Shown: positions 17,086-25,343 of the stretch, piece after piece
Position numbering within the stretch: the first letter of the stretch is position 1
Layout of the letters: every line of letters begins with the position of its first letter
NCBI RefSeq assembly: GCF_002204745.1
Contig: NZ_NIRR01000002.1
Span: 186,001 to 250,000 of the forward strand
Length of the DNA stretch: 64,000 bases
Direction of reading: 5' to 3'
Source of the DNA: Hymenobacter amundsenii
GTDB taxonomy: Bacteria > Bacteroidota > Bacteroidia > Cytophagales > Hymenobacteraceae
Made by a program: the position numbers and the translations under genes
The notes under the pieces: generated by a model
What the model saw: only the letters and a program-made list of their open reading frames with translations
What the model was told of the DNA's origin: nothing
Databases searched by the model: none

Positions 17086-18000
17086 ATGGATTTTGGCCGC
17101 CTTTCCGACCTACGCTACGTTGATTTTCGGCTGCCCGCCGACCACCCCGAAACGGCCGCCGTGCTGGCCCAGGCACTGCCCGCACAGCCCGCCCCGCCGG
17201 CCGTGTACGTGGGTTGCCCCATCTGGACTAATAAAGCTTGGTTGGGCTCCTACTTTCCGGCTGGCATCAAGGATGCCGACTACCTGCACCACTACGCCCG
17301 GCAGTTCAATAGTATCGAACTCAATACCACCCACTACCGCATTCCCGATGCGCCCACCGTGCGCAAGTGGCGCGAGGCCGTGCCCGACGCGTTCCGTTTC
17401 TGCCCCAAAATCCCGCAGGTTATCAGCCACGACCGGGCCCTCTACAACGCCGACGACCTGACCACGGCCTTCTGCCGGGCCATCGAGGGGCTGGGGCCGA
17501 CGCTGGGCCACGCTTTTTTGCAGTTGCCGCCCACCTTCGGCCCCGAGCACCTGCGGCGGTTGGAACGCTACCTGCTCGATTTTCCGGCCTATGTGCCGCT
17601 GGCCGTGGAGTTGCGCCACCCCGGCTGGTTTTCCGACGCCGGCCTGCTGGCTACCATCACGGCCATGCTCGAAGCGCTGGGCAAGCCGCTGGTGATTAGT
17701 GACGTGGCCGGCCGCCGCGATGCCCTGCACCAGCGCCTGACCACGCCCGTAGCCTTCGTGCGCCTCAACGGCCACGGCCTAATCGATTCCGACTTCCGCC
17801 GCGCCGACGACTGGGCCGCCCGGGTTGCCGCCTGGCTCGAAGCGGGCCTGCACACGGCCTACGTCTTCATCCACCAGAAAGACATTTTGCACTCGCCCCT
17901 CTGGGCCGAGCATTTCCTGCGCCGTCTCCACGAGCTAACCGGCATGGCCGTGCACCCGCCCCGCATCATCCCGCAACCAGTGCAGGGAAGCCTGTTTTGA
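17086..18000 (+). CDS. DUF72 family protein (YecE-like)
   Basis: 304 residues from the ATG at 17086 (MDFGRLSDLRYVDFRLP); an earlier in-frame ATG at 17056 adds ten residues that do not resemble the family opening. The TIM-barrel core begins VGCPIWTNKAWLGSYFP, then QFNSIELNTTHYRIP, FRFCPKIPQVISHDR, and LAVELRHPGWF, with VFIHQKDILHSP near the end. All are typical DUF72 blocks. The family fold resembles xylose-isomerase-type barrels, but its biochemical role is not established. Confidence 0.93.
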   Translation: MDFGRLSDLRYVDFRLPADHPETAAVLAQALPAQPAPPAVYVGCPIWTNKAWLGSYFPAGIKDADYLHHYARQFNSIELNTTHYRIPDAPTVRKWREAVPDAFRFCPKIPQVISHDRALYNADDLTTAFCRAIEGLGPTLGHAFLQLPPTFGPEHLRRLERYLLDFPAYVPLAVELRHPGWFSDAGLLATITAMLEALGKPLVISDVAGRRDALHQRLTTPVAFVRLNGHGLIDSDFRRADDWAARVAAWLEAGLHTAYVFIHQKDILHSPLWAEHFLRRLHELTGMAVHPPRIIPQPVQGSLF

Positions 18001-18095
18001 GTGGTTTAAGCAGTCGGCGCAGAAGAAGCAAAAGAACCGTCATGTTCAGCGTGTCGGTTATCCTCCGACAACTGACAATCAACACCTACAGCGGT

Positions 18096-18220
18096 TTCGC
18101 GAACCGGAGACACCCGATGTAACGACGCGTATTTGCGCCGCGTCGTTGAACGAAACCAAGCCGGCGGCGCGAATGAGCAGACGCGCCTCTATACCAGCCG
18201 GATTGCACCGTTCACGAAAC
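18096..18220 (+). repeat. Long inverted repeat, left arm
   Basis: TTCGCGAACCGGAGACACCCGATGTA at the outer end and GCACCGTTCACGAAAC at the inner end recur as reverse complement at 19110-19243. The outer 26 and inner 16 bases are identical. The middle differs at scattered positions and by an indel of about 9 bases. It lies just upstream of the low-GC gene at 18274. Just before it, 18040-18060 holds a degenerate GAACGTCAT-repeat fragment. Confidence 0.85.
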
Positions 18221-18273
18221 GGCTATACCTTCAAGCAGTAGAATACACAACTTCACATTGACCGGAAGAACCT

Positions 18274-19089
18274 ATGAGAAATTTCAAAATAATCTTAATT
18301 ATGAGCTTGTTGCTAACCTTTAATATGGCGCTAGGGCAGCAGTCAGACAATGAGCAGGTAGCTATTGGCAAGAAATTCATAACGCTTGTTTCTGCTGGAA
18401 AAAAGGAGGAAGCATGGCAGCTTTTCGATAAAAAGAATGTTCCCAATCTTTCCGAAGAACAATTCAATGCGGCCTTCGGGCAAATAAGAAACATATTATC
18501 TACTGCTAATGTGTACGAGCTATCAATGAGCGGAATAAAAAATACAGGCAATAAAAAAATGAATTTTTATAGTTTTAAAGGTGTATCAAAAAATAAAGAA
18601 GCTGGAGCTGATGTGTATGTAGACTTGTTATTTTTTGAGAATGCGAATCTGGTGGCAGGAGTGAGTCCTAAAAGACTGGTATCGGTAGAAAATATACCGC
18701 TGCATGATTCAAATTCTTCCACTGCTTCCACTGCTTCCACTACTGCAGGTCAGGAGACCCAGCTGGAGGGTGCGTCCACTATCTCGATAGATGATGTTGT
18801 TTACAAAGTAAGAGGAATAAATATTGTCCATTTTGAGAAAGAGAAGGGCCTTTTAGCTATTCAAGTAGAAATGAAACTGCCTGAGGATAGCAGTGTCAAA
18901 GAAAATGAGTTTAAACAGATAGCAGTTAAATTTGCTAAATATCTAATTGGAAATGGATACCTTGATAAGGCGCGGTCCAAGTTCAAGGAAATGGATAAAA
19001 AACTATTAAAAGATATTGGTGTGTCTTTTTATGATCCAGATAAAGACAAAGGATACAATGTTATGCTGAAGCCACAAGAATACAAGTAG
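18274..19089 (+). CDS. Secreted protein of unknown function, low-GC island gene
   Basis: 271 residues; signal peptide about 1-22 (MRNFKIILIMSLLLTFNMALGQ). The region 28-125 (FITLVSAGKKEEAWQLFD, LSEEQFNAAFGQI) resembles the DUF3887-type fold seen in Bacteroidota secreted proteins. A Ser/Thr/Ala linker with a 9-bp tandem repeat in the DNA (about 18718-18745) follows, then a Lys-rich C-terminal domain of unknown type. Base and codon use are strikingly A/T-rich (AAA, ATA, TTA, AAT) against all neighbours, and the gene sits between inverted repeats. It is therefore probably horizontally acquired. Function is not known. Confidence 0.85.
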   Translation: MRNFKIILIMSLLLTFNMALGQQSDNEQVAIGKKFITLVSAGKKEEAWQLFDKKNVPNLSEEQFNAAFGQIRNILSTANVYELSMSGIKNTGNKKMNFYSFKGVSKNKEAGADVYVDLLFFENANLVAGVSPKRLVSVENIPLHDSNSSTASTASTTAGQETQLEGASTISIDDVVYKVRGINIVHFEKEKGLLAIQVEMKLPEDSSVKENEFKQIAVKFAKYLIGNGYLDKARSKFKEMDKKLLKDIGVSFYDPDKDKGYNVMLKPQEYK

Positions 19090-19109
19090 TATTCTGTCTA
19101 GCTATAATG

Positions 19110-19243
19110 GTTTCGTGAACGGTGCAACTTGGCTAGTATAGAGACGCGTATTCGCCGTTTGTTCGTTCGCGCCGCCGGCCTAATTCCGTTCAACGACGCG
19201 ACGCAAACACGCGCCTCTACATCGGGTGTCTCCGGTTCGCGAA
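19110..19243 (-). repeat. Long inverted repeat, right arm
   Basis: Reverse complement of the repeat at 18096-18220, with the same inner and outer ends. The pair encloses about 890 bp containing one low-GC gene. A CAACACCTAC direct repeat lies a few bases outside each arm (18080-18089 and 19253-19262), but not flush with them. Confidence 0.85.
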
Positions 19244-19282
19244 GTCACCTACCAACACCTACCAAACTAGCCCGCAACCCCT

Positions 19283-20314
19283 ATGGAAATCGGCATCGAC
19301 TCCTTCGCCATGAACCTGCTCGACAACGGCACCGACGCGCCCATCGACGGCGCGACAGCCATCGGGCAGCTCCTCGACCGTATCGAGCGGGCCGACCAGG
19401 TGGGCCTCGACGTGTTCGGGCTGGGCGAGCACCACCGCGCCGAATACCTCGACTCGGCCCCGGCCGTGATTCTGGCCGCCGCCGCCGCCCGCACCAAGCG
19501 TATCCGCCTCACTAGCGCCGTCACGGTGCTGTCGGCCGCCGATCCGGTGCGGGTGTTTCAGCAATTCGCGACTCTTGACCTGATTTCGCGGGGGCGGGCT
19601 GAAATGGTAGTGGGCCGGGGTTCCTCGATTGAAGCCTTTCCGCTGTTCGGCTTCGATCTGAATGATTACGACGAGCTGTTTGCCGAGAAGCTGGGCCTGC
19701 TGTTGCAAGTGCGCGACCAGGAAAACGTACGCTGGCAGGGCCAGTTCCGGCCCGCGCTTACCGGGCAGGGCGTGTACCCGCGGCCCATGCAGGCGCAGTT
19801 GCCCATCTGGCTGGGTGTGGGCGGCACACCCGAGTCGTTTGTGCGGGCCGGTACGCTGGGCCTGCCCCTGATGGTGGCCATTATCGGGGGCGACACCCAC
19901 CGGTTCCGGCCCCTGGTAGATTTGTACCGCGAGGCGGGCCGGCGGGCGGGCTTCGCGCCCGAGCAGCTGCCGGTGGGCCTGCATTCGCTGGGCTACGTGG
20001 CCGAAACCACCCGGCAGGCCGTCGAGGAGTCGTTTCCCGGTTACGCCCACACCTTCAGCAAGCGGGCCCGGGAGCGGGGCGGCCCGCCCGTTACGCGGGC
20101 CCAGTTCGATGCCCAGCTCGGCCCGCTAGGGGCATTACTGATTGGCAATCCCGAAGAAGTAGCGGCCAAAATCCGGCGTCACAGCGAGGCGCTGGGCGGC
20201 ATTGCGCGGGTAACGTTCCAGATGGATATTGCCGCCGTGGGCCACGAAAAACTGCTGGCCGCCATTGAGTTGCTTGGCACCCGCGTGGCCCCGCTGCTGC
20301 GGGATGCCCGCTGA
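19283..20314 (+). CDS. LLM-class flavin-dependent oxidoreductase
   Basis: 343 residues, cytosolic luciferase-like (beta/alpha)8 barrel. It begins MEIGIDSFAMNLLDNG and shows VGLDVFGLGEHHRAEYLDSAP, TKRIRLTSAVTVLSAADPVRVFQQFATLDLIS and GRAEMVVGRGS, the standard blocks of F420/FMN luciferase-like monooxygenases. WLGVGGTPESFVRAGTLGLPLM follows. In Bacteroidota these are FMN-type. The substrate is unknown. The start lies 40 bp after the right inverted repeat. Confidence 0.95.
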   Translation: MEIGIDSFAMNLLDNGTDAPIDGATAIGQLLDRIERADQVGLDVFGLGEHHRAEYLDSAPAVILAAAAARTKRIRLTSAVTVLSAADPVRVFQQFATLDLISRGRAEMVVGRGSSIEAFPLFGFDLNDYDELFAEKLGLLLQVRDQENVRWQGQFRPALTGQGVYPRPMQAQLPIWLGVGGTPESFVRAGTLGLPLMVAIIGGDTHRFRPLVDLYREAGRRAGFAPEQLPVGLHSLGYVAETTRQAVEESFPGYAHTFSKRARERGGPPVTRAQFDAQLGPLGALLIGNPEEVAAKIRRHSEALGGIARVTFQMDIAAVGHEKLLAAIELLGTRVAPLLRDAR

Positions 20315-20353
20315 TTTTTGTCCATTATATTCGGCACCGCGTCCGGGGGCGTG

Positions 20354-21064
20354 TTATTTGTTAACGAGGCTCATTTTTAGGCCCAACTCGAAGTGTAGGT
20401 TGGCTTGGCGCCGGCCAGAAGTTCCGTTTCCGTCGTAATAATACGTTTTGTTGTTAGATACTCCGGCCCCGATGTAAGTGTCGAGCAGGCCGTGGCCGCC
20501 CACCCGGCGCTGAGTTCCCCAGAGTAAATTCAGGCTGCTGTAGTCGTAGCCCAGGCGGCGGGAGTTGTTGTACCCGTTGGGGAAGTTGGGCTGAAAGTAG
20601 TTGTTGAACTGTAGGGCTACGTAGGGGCCCTGGTAGGGGCCCGTGCGGCGGCCCTTCTGCTGGCGCTTTTCCTGATGGTAGTAATGGCGGACGGCCGCGT
20701 CGAGGTTGCCCTGGGCCAGCAGCGGGCGCCAACGGTCGGAGCTGCTACCGCCGTAGTACCGGCGCGGCCCGACGTTCCAGCTGACCGAGCCATTGGCCGC
20801 CGCCGACCAGCCCGGCGCAAACTGCCACTCGGCTCCCAGAATAACCGGTAGCGTTAGGCCGCCGTAGCCCCCGTAACCGGAGCCGTTGACAACGCCGGTG
20901 CCCAGTTTGAATAGCACGCGGGGTGGTTCGGCGGCTGCCGGGGTGGCGTTGGGCGTCGGCGCTGGGGTCGGAACGGGAGCCTCCTGGGCGAGGGCTACGG
21001 GGCCGGCGGCAAGCAGGCCGGCAACGGCTAGGCCCGCTGCCAGGAATGAATAAGAAAGGCGCAT
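20354..21064 (-). CDS. Secreted barrel-like protein, unknown function
   Basis: 236 residues. Signal peptide about 1-26 (AAGLAVAGLLAAGPVALAQ), then a Pro/Thr/Ala-rich stretch (27-48). The rest is rich in Gly, Tyr and Asn with alternating strands (VNGSGYGGYGGLTLPVILGAEWQF, YVALQFNNYFQPNF, LHFELGLKMSLVN). This looks like a small outer-membrane barrel. It is convergent with the monooxygenase gene, 39 bp apart. Confidence 0.75.
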   Translation of the reverse strand: MRLSYSFLAAGLAVAGLLAAGPVALAQEAPVPTPAPTPNATPAAAEPPRVLFKLGTGVVNGSGYGGYGGLTLPVILGAEWQFAPGWSAAANGSVSWNVGPRRYYGGSSSDRWRPLLAQGNLDAAVRHYYHQEKRQQKGRRTGPYQGPYVALQFNNYFQPNFPNGYNNSRRLGYDYSSLNLLWGTQRRVGGHGLLDTYIGAGVSNNKTYYYDGNGTSGRRQANLHFELGLKMSLVNK

Positions 21065-21233
21065 AAGGGTAGTTGAAAAATAAATGATTTGTATGGGAGA
21101 GCTAAAGGGGACGGCGCGGGTTGCATGGGGTAGTAAAGCCTTCGAAAAAAGCCTCGAACTCTGCAGTAAAGCCCCGGCTAAATGTAGTAATTTGAGGTCG
21201 GGCTACGTGGCCTTTTCTCGCGCATCATTTTCT

Positions 21234-23318
21234 ATGAAGCTTCCCTTCTTTCTGTTGCTAGCCTTGCTGGCTACTCGGCCGCTGGCCGCTCAAACGCCCG
21301 AAACGGCACCTGCCACCCACTGCCTGCTCGTACCGCTGAGCCCCGCTGCGCGGGTGGCCCGCGCCAGCCGCATCGTGGAGGCGGCCGTTACCGAAAGCCA
21401 AAGCTTCCGGGCCACCGATGGCCGCATCTACACCCGCCACCAGCTGCAGGTATTCCGGCAGTTTAAGGGCCCGGCCGCCGCCACGCTCATGGTACTGACT
21501 GAGGGTGGCACGGTGGGTCTGCGCCGCGAGGTGCTCACCAACACGTTGCAGCTGCAACCCGGCCAGCAGGGCATCTTCTTCCTGGAACCCGCCACCGTCC
21601 CCGGCGCCACCGCCGAGTGGCAGGTGTACGGCAGCGAACAGGGCTTCGTGCGCTACGACCTGACGGACCTTTCGGCCGCTGAACCCTTCCGGCATTACGA
21701 GGCGCTGGACGACGCCTTTTACGCGGCAGTGGCGGCCGCCGCGCCCCGGCTGGTGCAGCCCAACGTGGCGCTGGCCGCAGCCCGGCAATTGTTGGCCGAG
21801 CCGGTTGCCGCCCGGCCTCAGGCAGCCGTTATCACCGGGCTTGCTCCGCTTAGCCTCACGGCCGGCACCGGGGCCGTGCTCACCATCACCGGTGCGGGTT
21901 TCGGCAGTAGCCGAGGCACCGGCCTCGTGGAGTTCCGCAACGCCGACGACGGTGGGGCCACTTACACTCGCCTCAACGACGACGACTACCTGAGCTGGAC
22001 CGATACCCGCATTCAGGTGCGGGTGCCGGCCCTAAGTGCCACTGGCAACCCCGCCGGTACCGGCCCGGTGCGCGTCACGCCGAACGGGGCCGGCCAGCTA
22101 CCCACCCTGAGCCCAGGTATAGTAACCATCGTTTTTGCCGCCACCAATGTGCGAGATACCAAAACCAACCAGCGAGCCGTAGCTGGCCACCGCGACCTAA
22201 ATGGTGAGGGCGGCCTCACGTTCCGCTTCGAGGCCGATTTCGCCGCCAATACCGCCGCCGCGGCTTCCTGGCAGCGGGCGCTCGATACGTGGCGCTGCCA
22301 GACGGGCATCAACTGGACCCTAGGGCCAACCCGGACCAAAACCGGGGTGGCCGACGACGGCGAAAATTCGGTGGGATTCGATACTGGGTCCCAACTGCCG
22401 GCTGGCGTTCTGGGCCGTACCACCAGCTACTACCAGGGCTGCTACCGTCCCGATGGCTCGGTGGCCTTCTACGTGCACGAAGTGGACACGCAGTTCGACG
22501 ATGCGGCCAACTGGCAGTTCGGGCCGGCCGCGCCGGTATTTCCGCAAATCGATTTTGAAACGGTGGCGGTGCACGAGCTGGGCCATGCCCAGCAGCTTTC
22601 GCACCTGATTCTGCCTTCCGCTATTATGCACTACGCCATTGCCCGCGGCCAGCGCAGCCGCGCGCTGAACCCGGCCAGCGACGTGGCCGGGGGGCGCTAC
22701 GTGCTGCGCACCCGCAGCTTCCGGCCCGACCCCTGTGGGCCGGCTCCTATGCTGCCCGCGCCCCTCATCGTCCAGCAAGCAACGGCCAGCAGCGGCGGCG
22801 TTGCGCTCGACTGGACGACCCGCGACGAATGTAACCTGAGCGGGTTCGTAGTCGAGCGGGCTCCGCTCGATACCACGGCCGGCTGGCAGCCAGTGGCTAC
22901 GGTGGCGGCCGGCGGCAGCGGCAACCGGTACCGCACCCTCGACCCGCAGCCGCTGCCCGGCCTGAGCTACTACCGCCTGCGGGTGCGCCGCCCCGACGGT
23001 TCCAGTGATGCGGCCCGCCCCTTGCTCGTAACCGATGAAACGGGCGCTACGGCCACCCTGCGGCCCTTCCCCAATCCGCTACCCGCCGACGGCTCGCCGC
23101 TGGGCCTGCAATACGGGGCCGGCACGGCAAGCGGAACGCTGCAAGTGTTGTACTACGATGCAGTGGGTCGCTACATGGGCGGCACCCGCCTCAGCTACGG
23201 CCCCGGCCTGAACCTGCTGCGCACCGAACCACCCGCCGCCCTCAAGCCCGGCTACTACCTGCTCCGCTGGACCGATTCGAACGGCCCTAAAGGCACCGTG
23301 CCGCTGCTGGTGCAGTAG
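21234..23318 (+). CDS. T9SS-exported metalloprotease-like protein with IPT/TIG domain
   Basis: 694 residues from the ATG at 21234, where a signal peptide starts (MKLPFFLLLALLATRPLAAQ); the longer frame from 21084 adds residues with no such character. An IPT/TIG fold lies at about 200-300 (VITGLAPLSLTAGTGAVLTITGAGFG). Then a matrixin-like catalytic region: AVHELGHAQQLSH reads HExxHxxQxxH, with a Met-turn SAIMHY. The usual Gly of the metzincin motif is Gln here. A fibronectin-like segment and a type IX sorting tail (LRPFPNPLPADG ... GYYLLRW) end the protein. It should be a surface or secreted protease. Confidence 0.88.
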   Translation: MKLPFFLLLALLATRPLAAQTPETAPATHCLLVPLSPAARVARASRIVEAAVTESQSFRATDGRIYTRHQLQVFRQFKGPAAATLMVLTEGGTVGLRREVLTNTLQLQPGQQGIFFLEPATVPGATAEWQVYGSEQGFVRYDLTDLSAAEPFRHYEALDDAFYAAVAAAAPRLVQPNVALAAARQLLAEPVAARPQAAVITGLAPLSLTAGTGAVLTITGAGFGSSRGTGLVEFRNADDGGATYTRLNDDDYLSWTDTRIQVRVPALSATGNPAGTGPVRVTPNGAGQLPTLSPGIVTIVFAATNVRDTKTNQRAVAGHRDLNGEGGLTFRFEADFAANTAAAASWQRALDTWRCQTGINWTLGPTRTKTGVADDGENSVGFDTGSQLPAGVLGRTTSYYQGCYRPDGSVAFYVHEVDTQFDDAANWQFGPAAPVFPQIDFETVAVHELGHAQQLSHLILPSAIMHYAIARGQRSRALNPASDVAGGRYVLRTRSFRPDPCGPAPMLPAPLIVQQATASSGGVALDWTTRDECNLSGFVVERAPLDTTAGWQPVATVAAGGSGNRYRTLDPQPLPGLSYYRLRVRRPDGSSDAARPLLVTDETGATATLRPFPNPLPADGSPLGLQYGAGTASGTLQVLYYDAVGRYMGGTRLSYGPGLNLLRTEPPAALKPGYYLLRWTDSNGPKGTVPLLVQ

Positions 23319-23335
23319 GGTGAGTACAGAGAGGT

Positions 23336-23456
23336 GGAACGTCATTCAGAGCATGTGGCGCATGGAGCCAGAGACGAAGAATCTCGCGTGCTGATGTTGA
23401 GGATTACTTCAACGATTAGCACGCGAGATTCCTCGCTTCACTCTAAATGACGTTCC
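23336..23456. repeat. GAACGTCAT-type palindromic repeat, copy 3
   Basis: GGAACGTCATTCAGAG pairs with CTCTAAATGACGTTCC (one mismatch). Inner segments around GAATCTCGCGTGCTGATGTT and AACGATTAGCACGCGAGATTCC also pair, imperfectly. It lies between convergent genes, so it may act as a bidirectional terminator. Confidence 0.8.
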
Positions 23457-23470
23457 TTTTCCAACTTCTC

Positions 23471-24418
23471 CTACCGTTCCAGCAGCATCGCTCCGTAGGA
23501 GTAACCGCCGCCGAAAACAGTGACGACAACCTGGTTGCCGGGTTCCAGGTTGGGCCAGGTGGTGGCCAGGGCAATGGCCGCGCCGGCGCAGCCCGTGTTG
23601 CCGAGTTCCTCGATGTTGGACACCGCCCGATCTTCGGGCAGGCCGAGTTGCTGAAGCACGTTTTTGGTGATGCGCAGGTTGGCCTGGTGCGGAATGAGAT
23701 AGGTCAGTTCCTCGATGGGCACTTCGTTACGGGCCAGAATCTCCTGCGTTACCCGGGTCATGTAGGTGCAGGCGTGGATGAAGACATCCTTGCCGTAGGG
23801 CATCACAATGCCTTTGTCGACCGGCTTGAGGGTTACGGCTTCGTCGGCCTTGCCGATGTTGCCGGCTCCGCCCGTGCGAATGTCGCGCACCTGCAAGTCG
23901 GTGGGGGCGAGGCGGTCTTGCGTAACCAGCAGCACCGCCGCACCGTCGCCCCAGAGGTGGCCGGCTACGGTATCGAGCTCGTTGTTGTAGGCCGTATTAT
24001 GCTCACTCACGACAACCAGCGCCCGGCGGGCCTTGCCCATGGCAAAGTAGCCCTCCACAATTTCCATGGCATTGAGCAGCGACGAGCAGGCCGACGAAAT
24101 ACTCACGACCGGAATATCCGACACGTTTATTTCGCGTTGCACGGCGTGGGCCACGGTGTAAATGGTGTCGTGAGGCGTGTAGGTGCCGGCCACAATCAGG
24201 TCCACATCGGTCGCAGCGAAGGCGTCGGTTTGAGCTAGAGCCCGGCGGGTAGCTTCCACCGCCATCGTATTCGTGTTTTCGCCAGGGCTGGCCTTCCGGC
24301 GGGCCCGAATACCGGTGCGCTCGGTTATCCATTCGTGCGAAAGCCCGTTGAGACGGGTGAAGTGGGCGTTGTCAATAACTTCGGCGGGCAGATAAGCCGC
24401 CACCTGATGAATGTACAC
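23471..24418 (-). CDS. fabH: 3-oxoacyl-ACP synthase III family protein (FabH-like)
   Basis: 315 residues. The thiolase-fold triad is complete: Cys111 in SSACSSLL, His244 in LIPHQAN and Asn274 in LGNTGCAGA, close to E. coli FabH numbering. It begins MYIHQVAAYLPAEVIDNAHF and has WITERTGIRARR. The enzyme would condense acyl-CoA with malonyl-ACP to start fatty-acid synthesis. No fab genes lie nearby, so it may be a stand-alone paralogue serving another acyl product, as Bacteroidota often carry several copies. Confidence 0.92.
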   Translation of the reverse strand: MYIHQVAAYLPAEVIDNAHFTRLNGLSHEWITERTGIRARRKASPGENTNTMAVEATRRALAQTDAFAATDVDLIVAGTYTPHDTIYTVAHAVQREINVSDIPVVSISSACSSLLNAMEIVEGYFAMGKARRALVVVSEHNTAYNNELDTVAGHLWGDGAAVLLVTQDRLAPTDLQVRDIRTGGAGNIGKADEAVTLKPVDKGIVMPYGKDVFIHACTYMTRVTQEILARNEVPIEELTYLIPHQANLRITKNVLQQLGLPEDRAVSNIEELGNTGCAGAAIALATTWPNLEPGNQVVVTVFGGGYSYGAMLLER

Positions 24419-24580
24419 GGGCGGGAAGAGGAGTATGAAGGCGAAGCGAAAAAGAAGTCAGAAAGGTACGGGGTTTAAGCCGATTGCCCCGTTATTGTAC
24501 CAGCGGGCCGTACTTTGCGAGCCCCCCACGTCTTGCAACGCGGGCAATTGGCGCAGGTTCAGCCGCTTTCTAACAACATT

Positions 24581-25156
24581 ATGACCTTTTTAAATTCAGT
24601 ACGGGCCGGTGGCCTCGCTGCGTGCCTGTTGGCCGGTTGCCTAGCGCTGGCCCCCGCCGAGGCGCACGCCCAGAAATACATTACTGCCGCCGGCCTACGC
24701 CTTGGCGGGGGCCAGTACGGCCTCACAGTCCAGCAGAAAATTCTGCCCAAAACTACCCTCGAAGGCTTGGCGCTGGCCAGTTCCCGCGAGCTAAGCGGCA
24801 CAGTCCTGATCGAGCGCCACTTCGGCATTCTGGGCCCCAGCCTCAACTATTACTTAGGGGGCGGCGCTCATCTGGGCAGCCACAAAGACGACGGCGGCTT
24901 CGGCGGCTTCGACGCTATTATCGGGGCCGAGTACAAAGTGGCTTTCCTGCCCGTGGTACTGAGTGCCGATTTCAAACCCACCATCGAAATCAACAGCGCC
25001 GACTGGGCCCGGTTCCCCACCGCCATTTCGGTGCGCTATATCATTATTAAGGAAAAAACCAGCTTCCTGGGTGGTGTTTTCGATGGCAGGGACAAGAAGA
25101 AATCCAAGAATAAAAAGAAGGACAAGAACAAGGGCGGCGGGCTGTTTGGGCTCTGA
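24581..25156 (+). CDS. Outer membrane barrel-like protein with Lys-rich tail
   Basis: 191 residues from the ATG at 24581, with a signal peptide (LAACLLAGCLALAPAEAHAQ). A compact barrel region follows: GLRLGGGQYGLTVQQKIL, TVLIERHFGILGPSLNYYLGGGAHLG, AIIGAEYKVAFLPVVLSADFKP, ISVRYIII. The end is an unusual tail of alternating Lys/Asn/Asp (about 165-185) closing in GGGLFGL. I do not know the function of the tail. The upstream start at 24515 is not favoured because it lacks a signal peptide. Confidence 0.82.
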   Translation: MTFLNSVRAGGLAACLLAGCLALAPAEAHAQKYITAAGLRLGGGQYGLTVQQKILPKTTLEGLALASSRELSGTVLIERHFGILGPSLNYYLGGGAHLGSHKDDGGFGGFDAIIGAEYKVAFLPVVLSADFKPTIEINSADWARFPTAISVRYIIIKEKTSFLGGVFDGRDKKKSKNKKKDKNKGGGLFGL

Positions 25157-25175
25157 GGAGGTGAGCGAAGAGGAG

Positions 25176-25304
25176 AGAACGTCATTTTGAGCGAAGCCGG
25201 AGGCGAAGTCGAAGAATCTCTACCACTTTGCTGCGGCCGACAGGATTAGCACTGCAGTAGAGATTCTTCGACTTCGCCTCCGGCTTCGCTCAGAATGACG
25301 TTCT
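25176..25304. repeat. GAACGTCAT-type palindromic repeat, copy 4 (46-bp stem)
   Basis: Arms 25176-25221 and 25259-25304 match at 45 of 46 positions, with a 37-nt loop, between convergent genes. It is the best-preserved copy, followed by TTTTT on the plus strand. Confidence 0.9.
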
Positions 25305-25343
25305 TTTTCTCACTTCTCACTTCTCACTTCTCACTTCTCTGGG

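Noticed and set aside
18080..19262. CAACACCTAC as a sure target-site duplication of the low-GC insert
   Set aside because: The direct repeats are 6 and 9 bases away from the arm ends and CACCTAC occurs twice on the right, so chance is possible. Kept only as a hint in the finding.
19129..19515. 128-codon plus-strand frame over the right inverted repeat
   Set aside because: It runs out of frame into the monooxygenase gene, is Arg-rich from GC-rich DNA and shows no domain.
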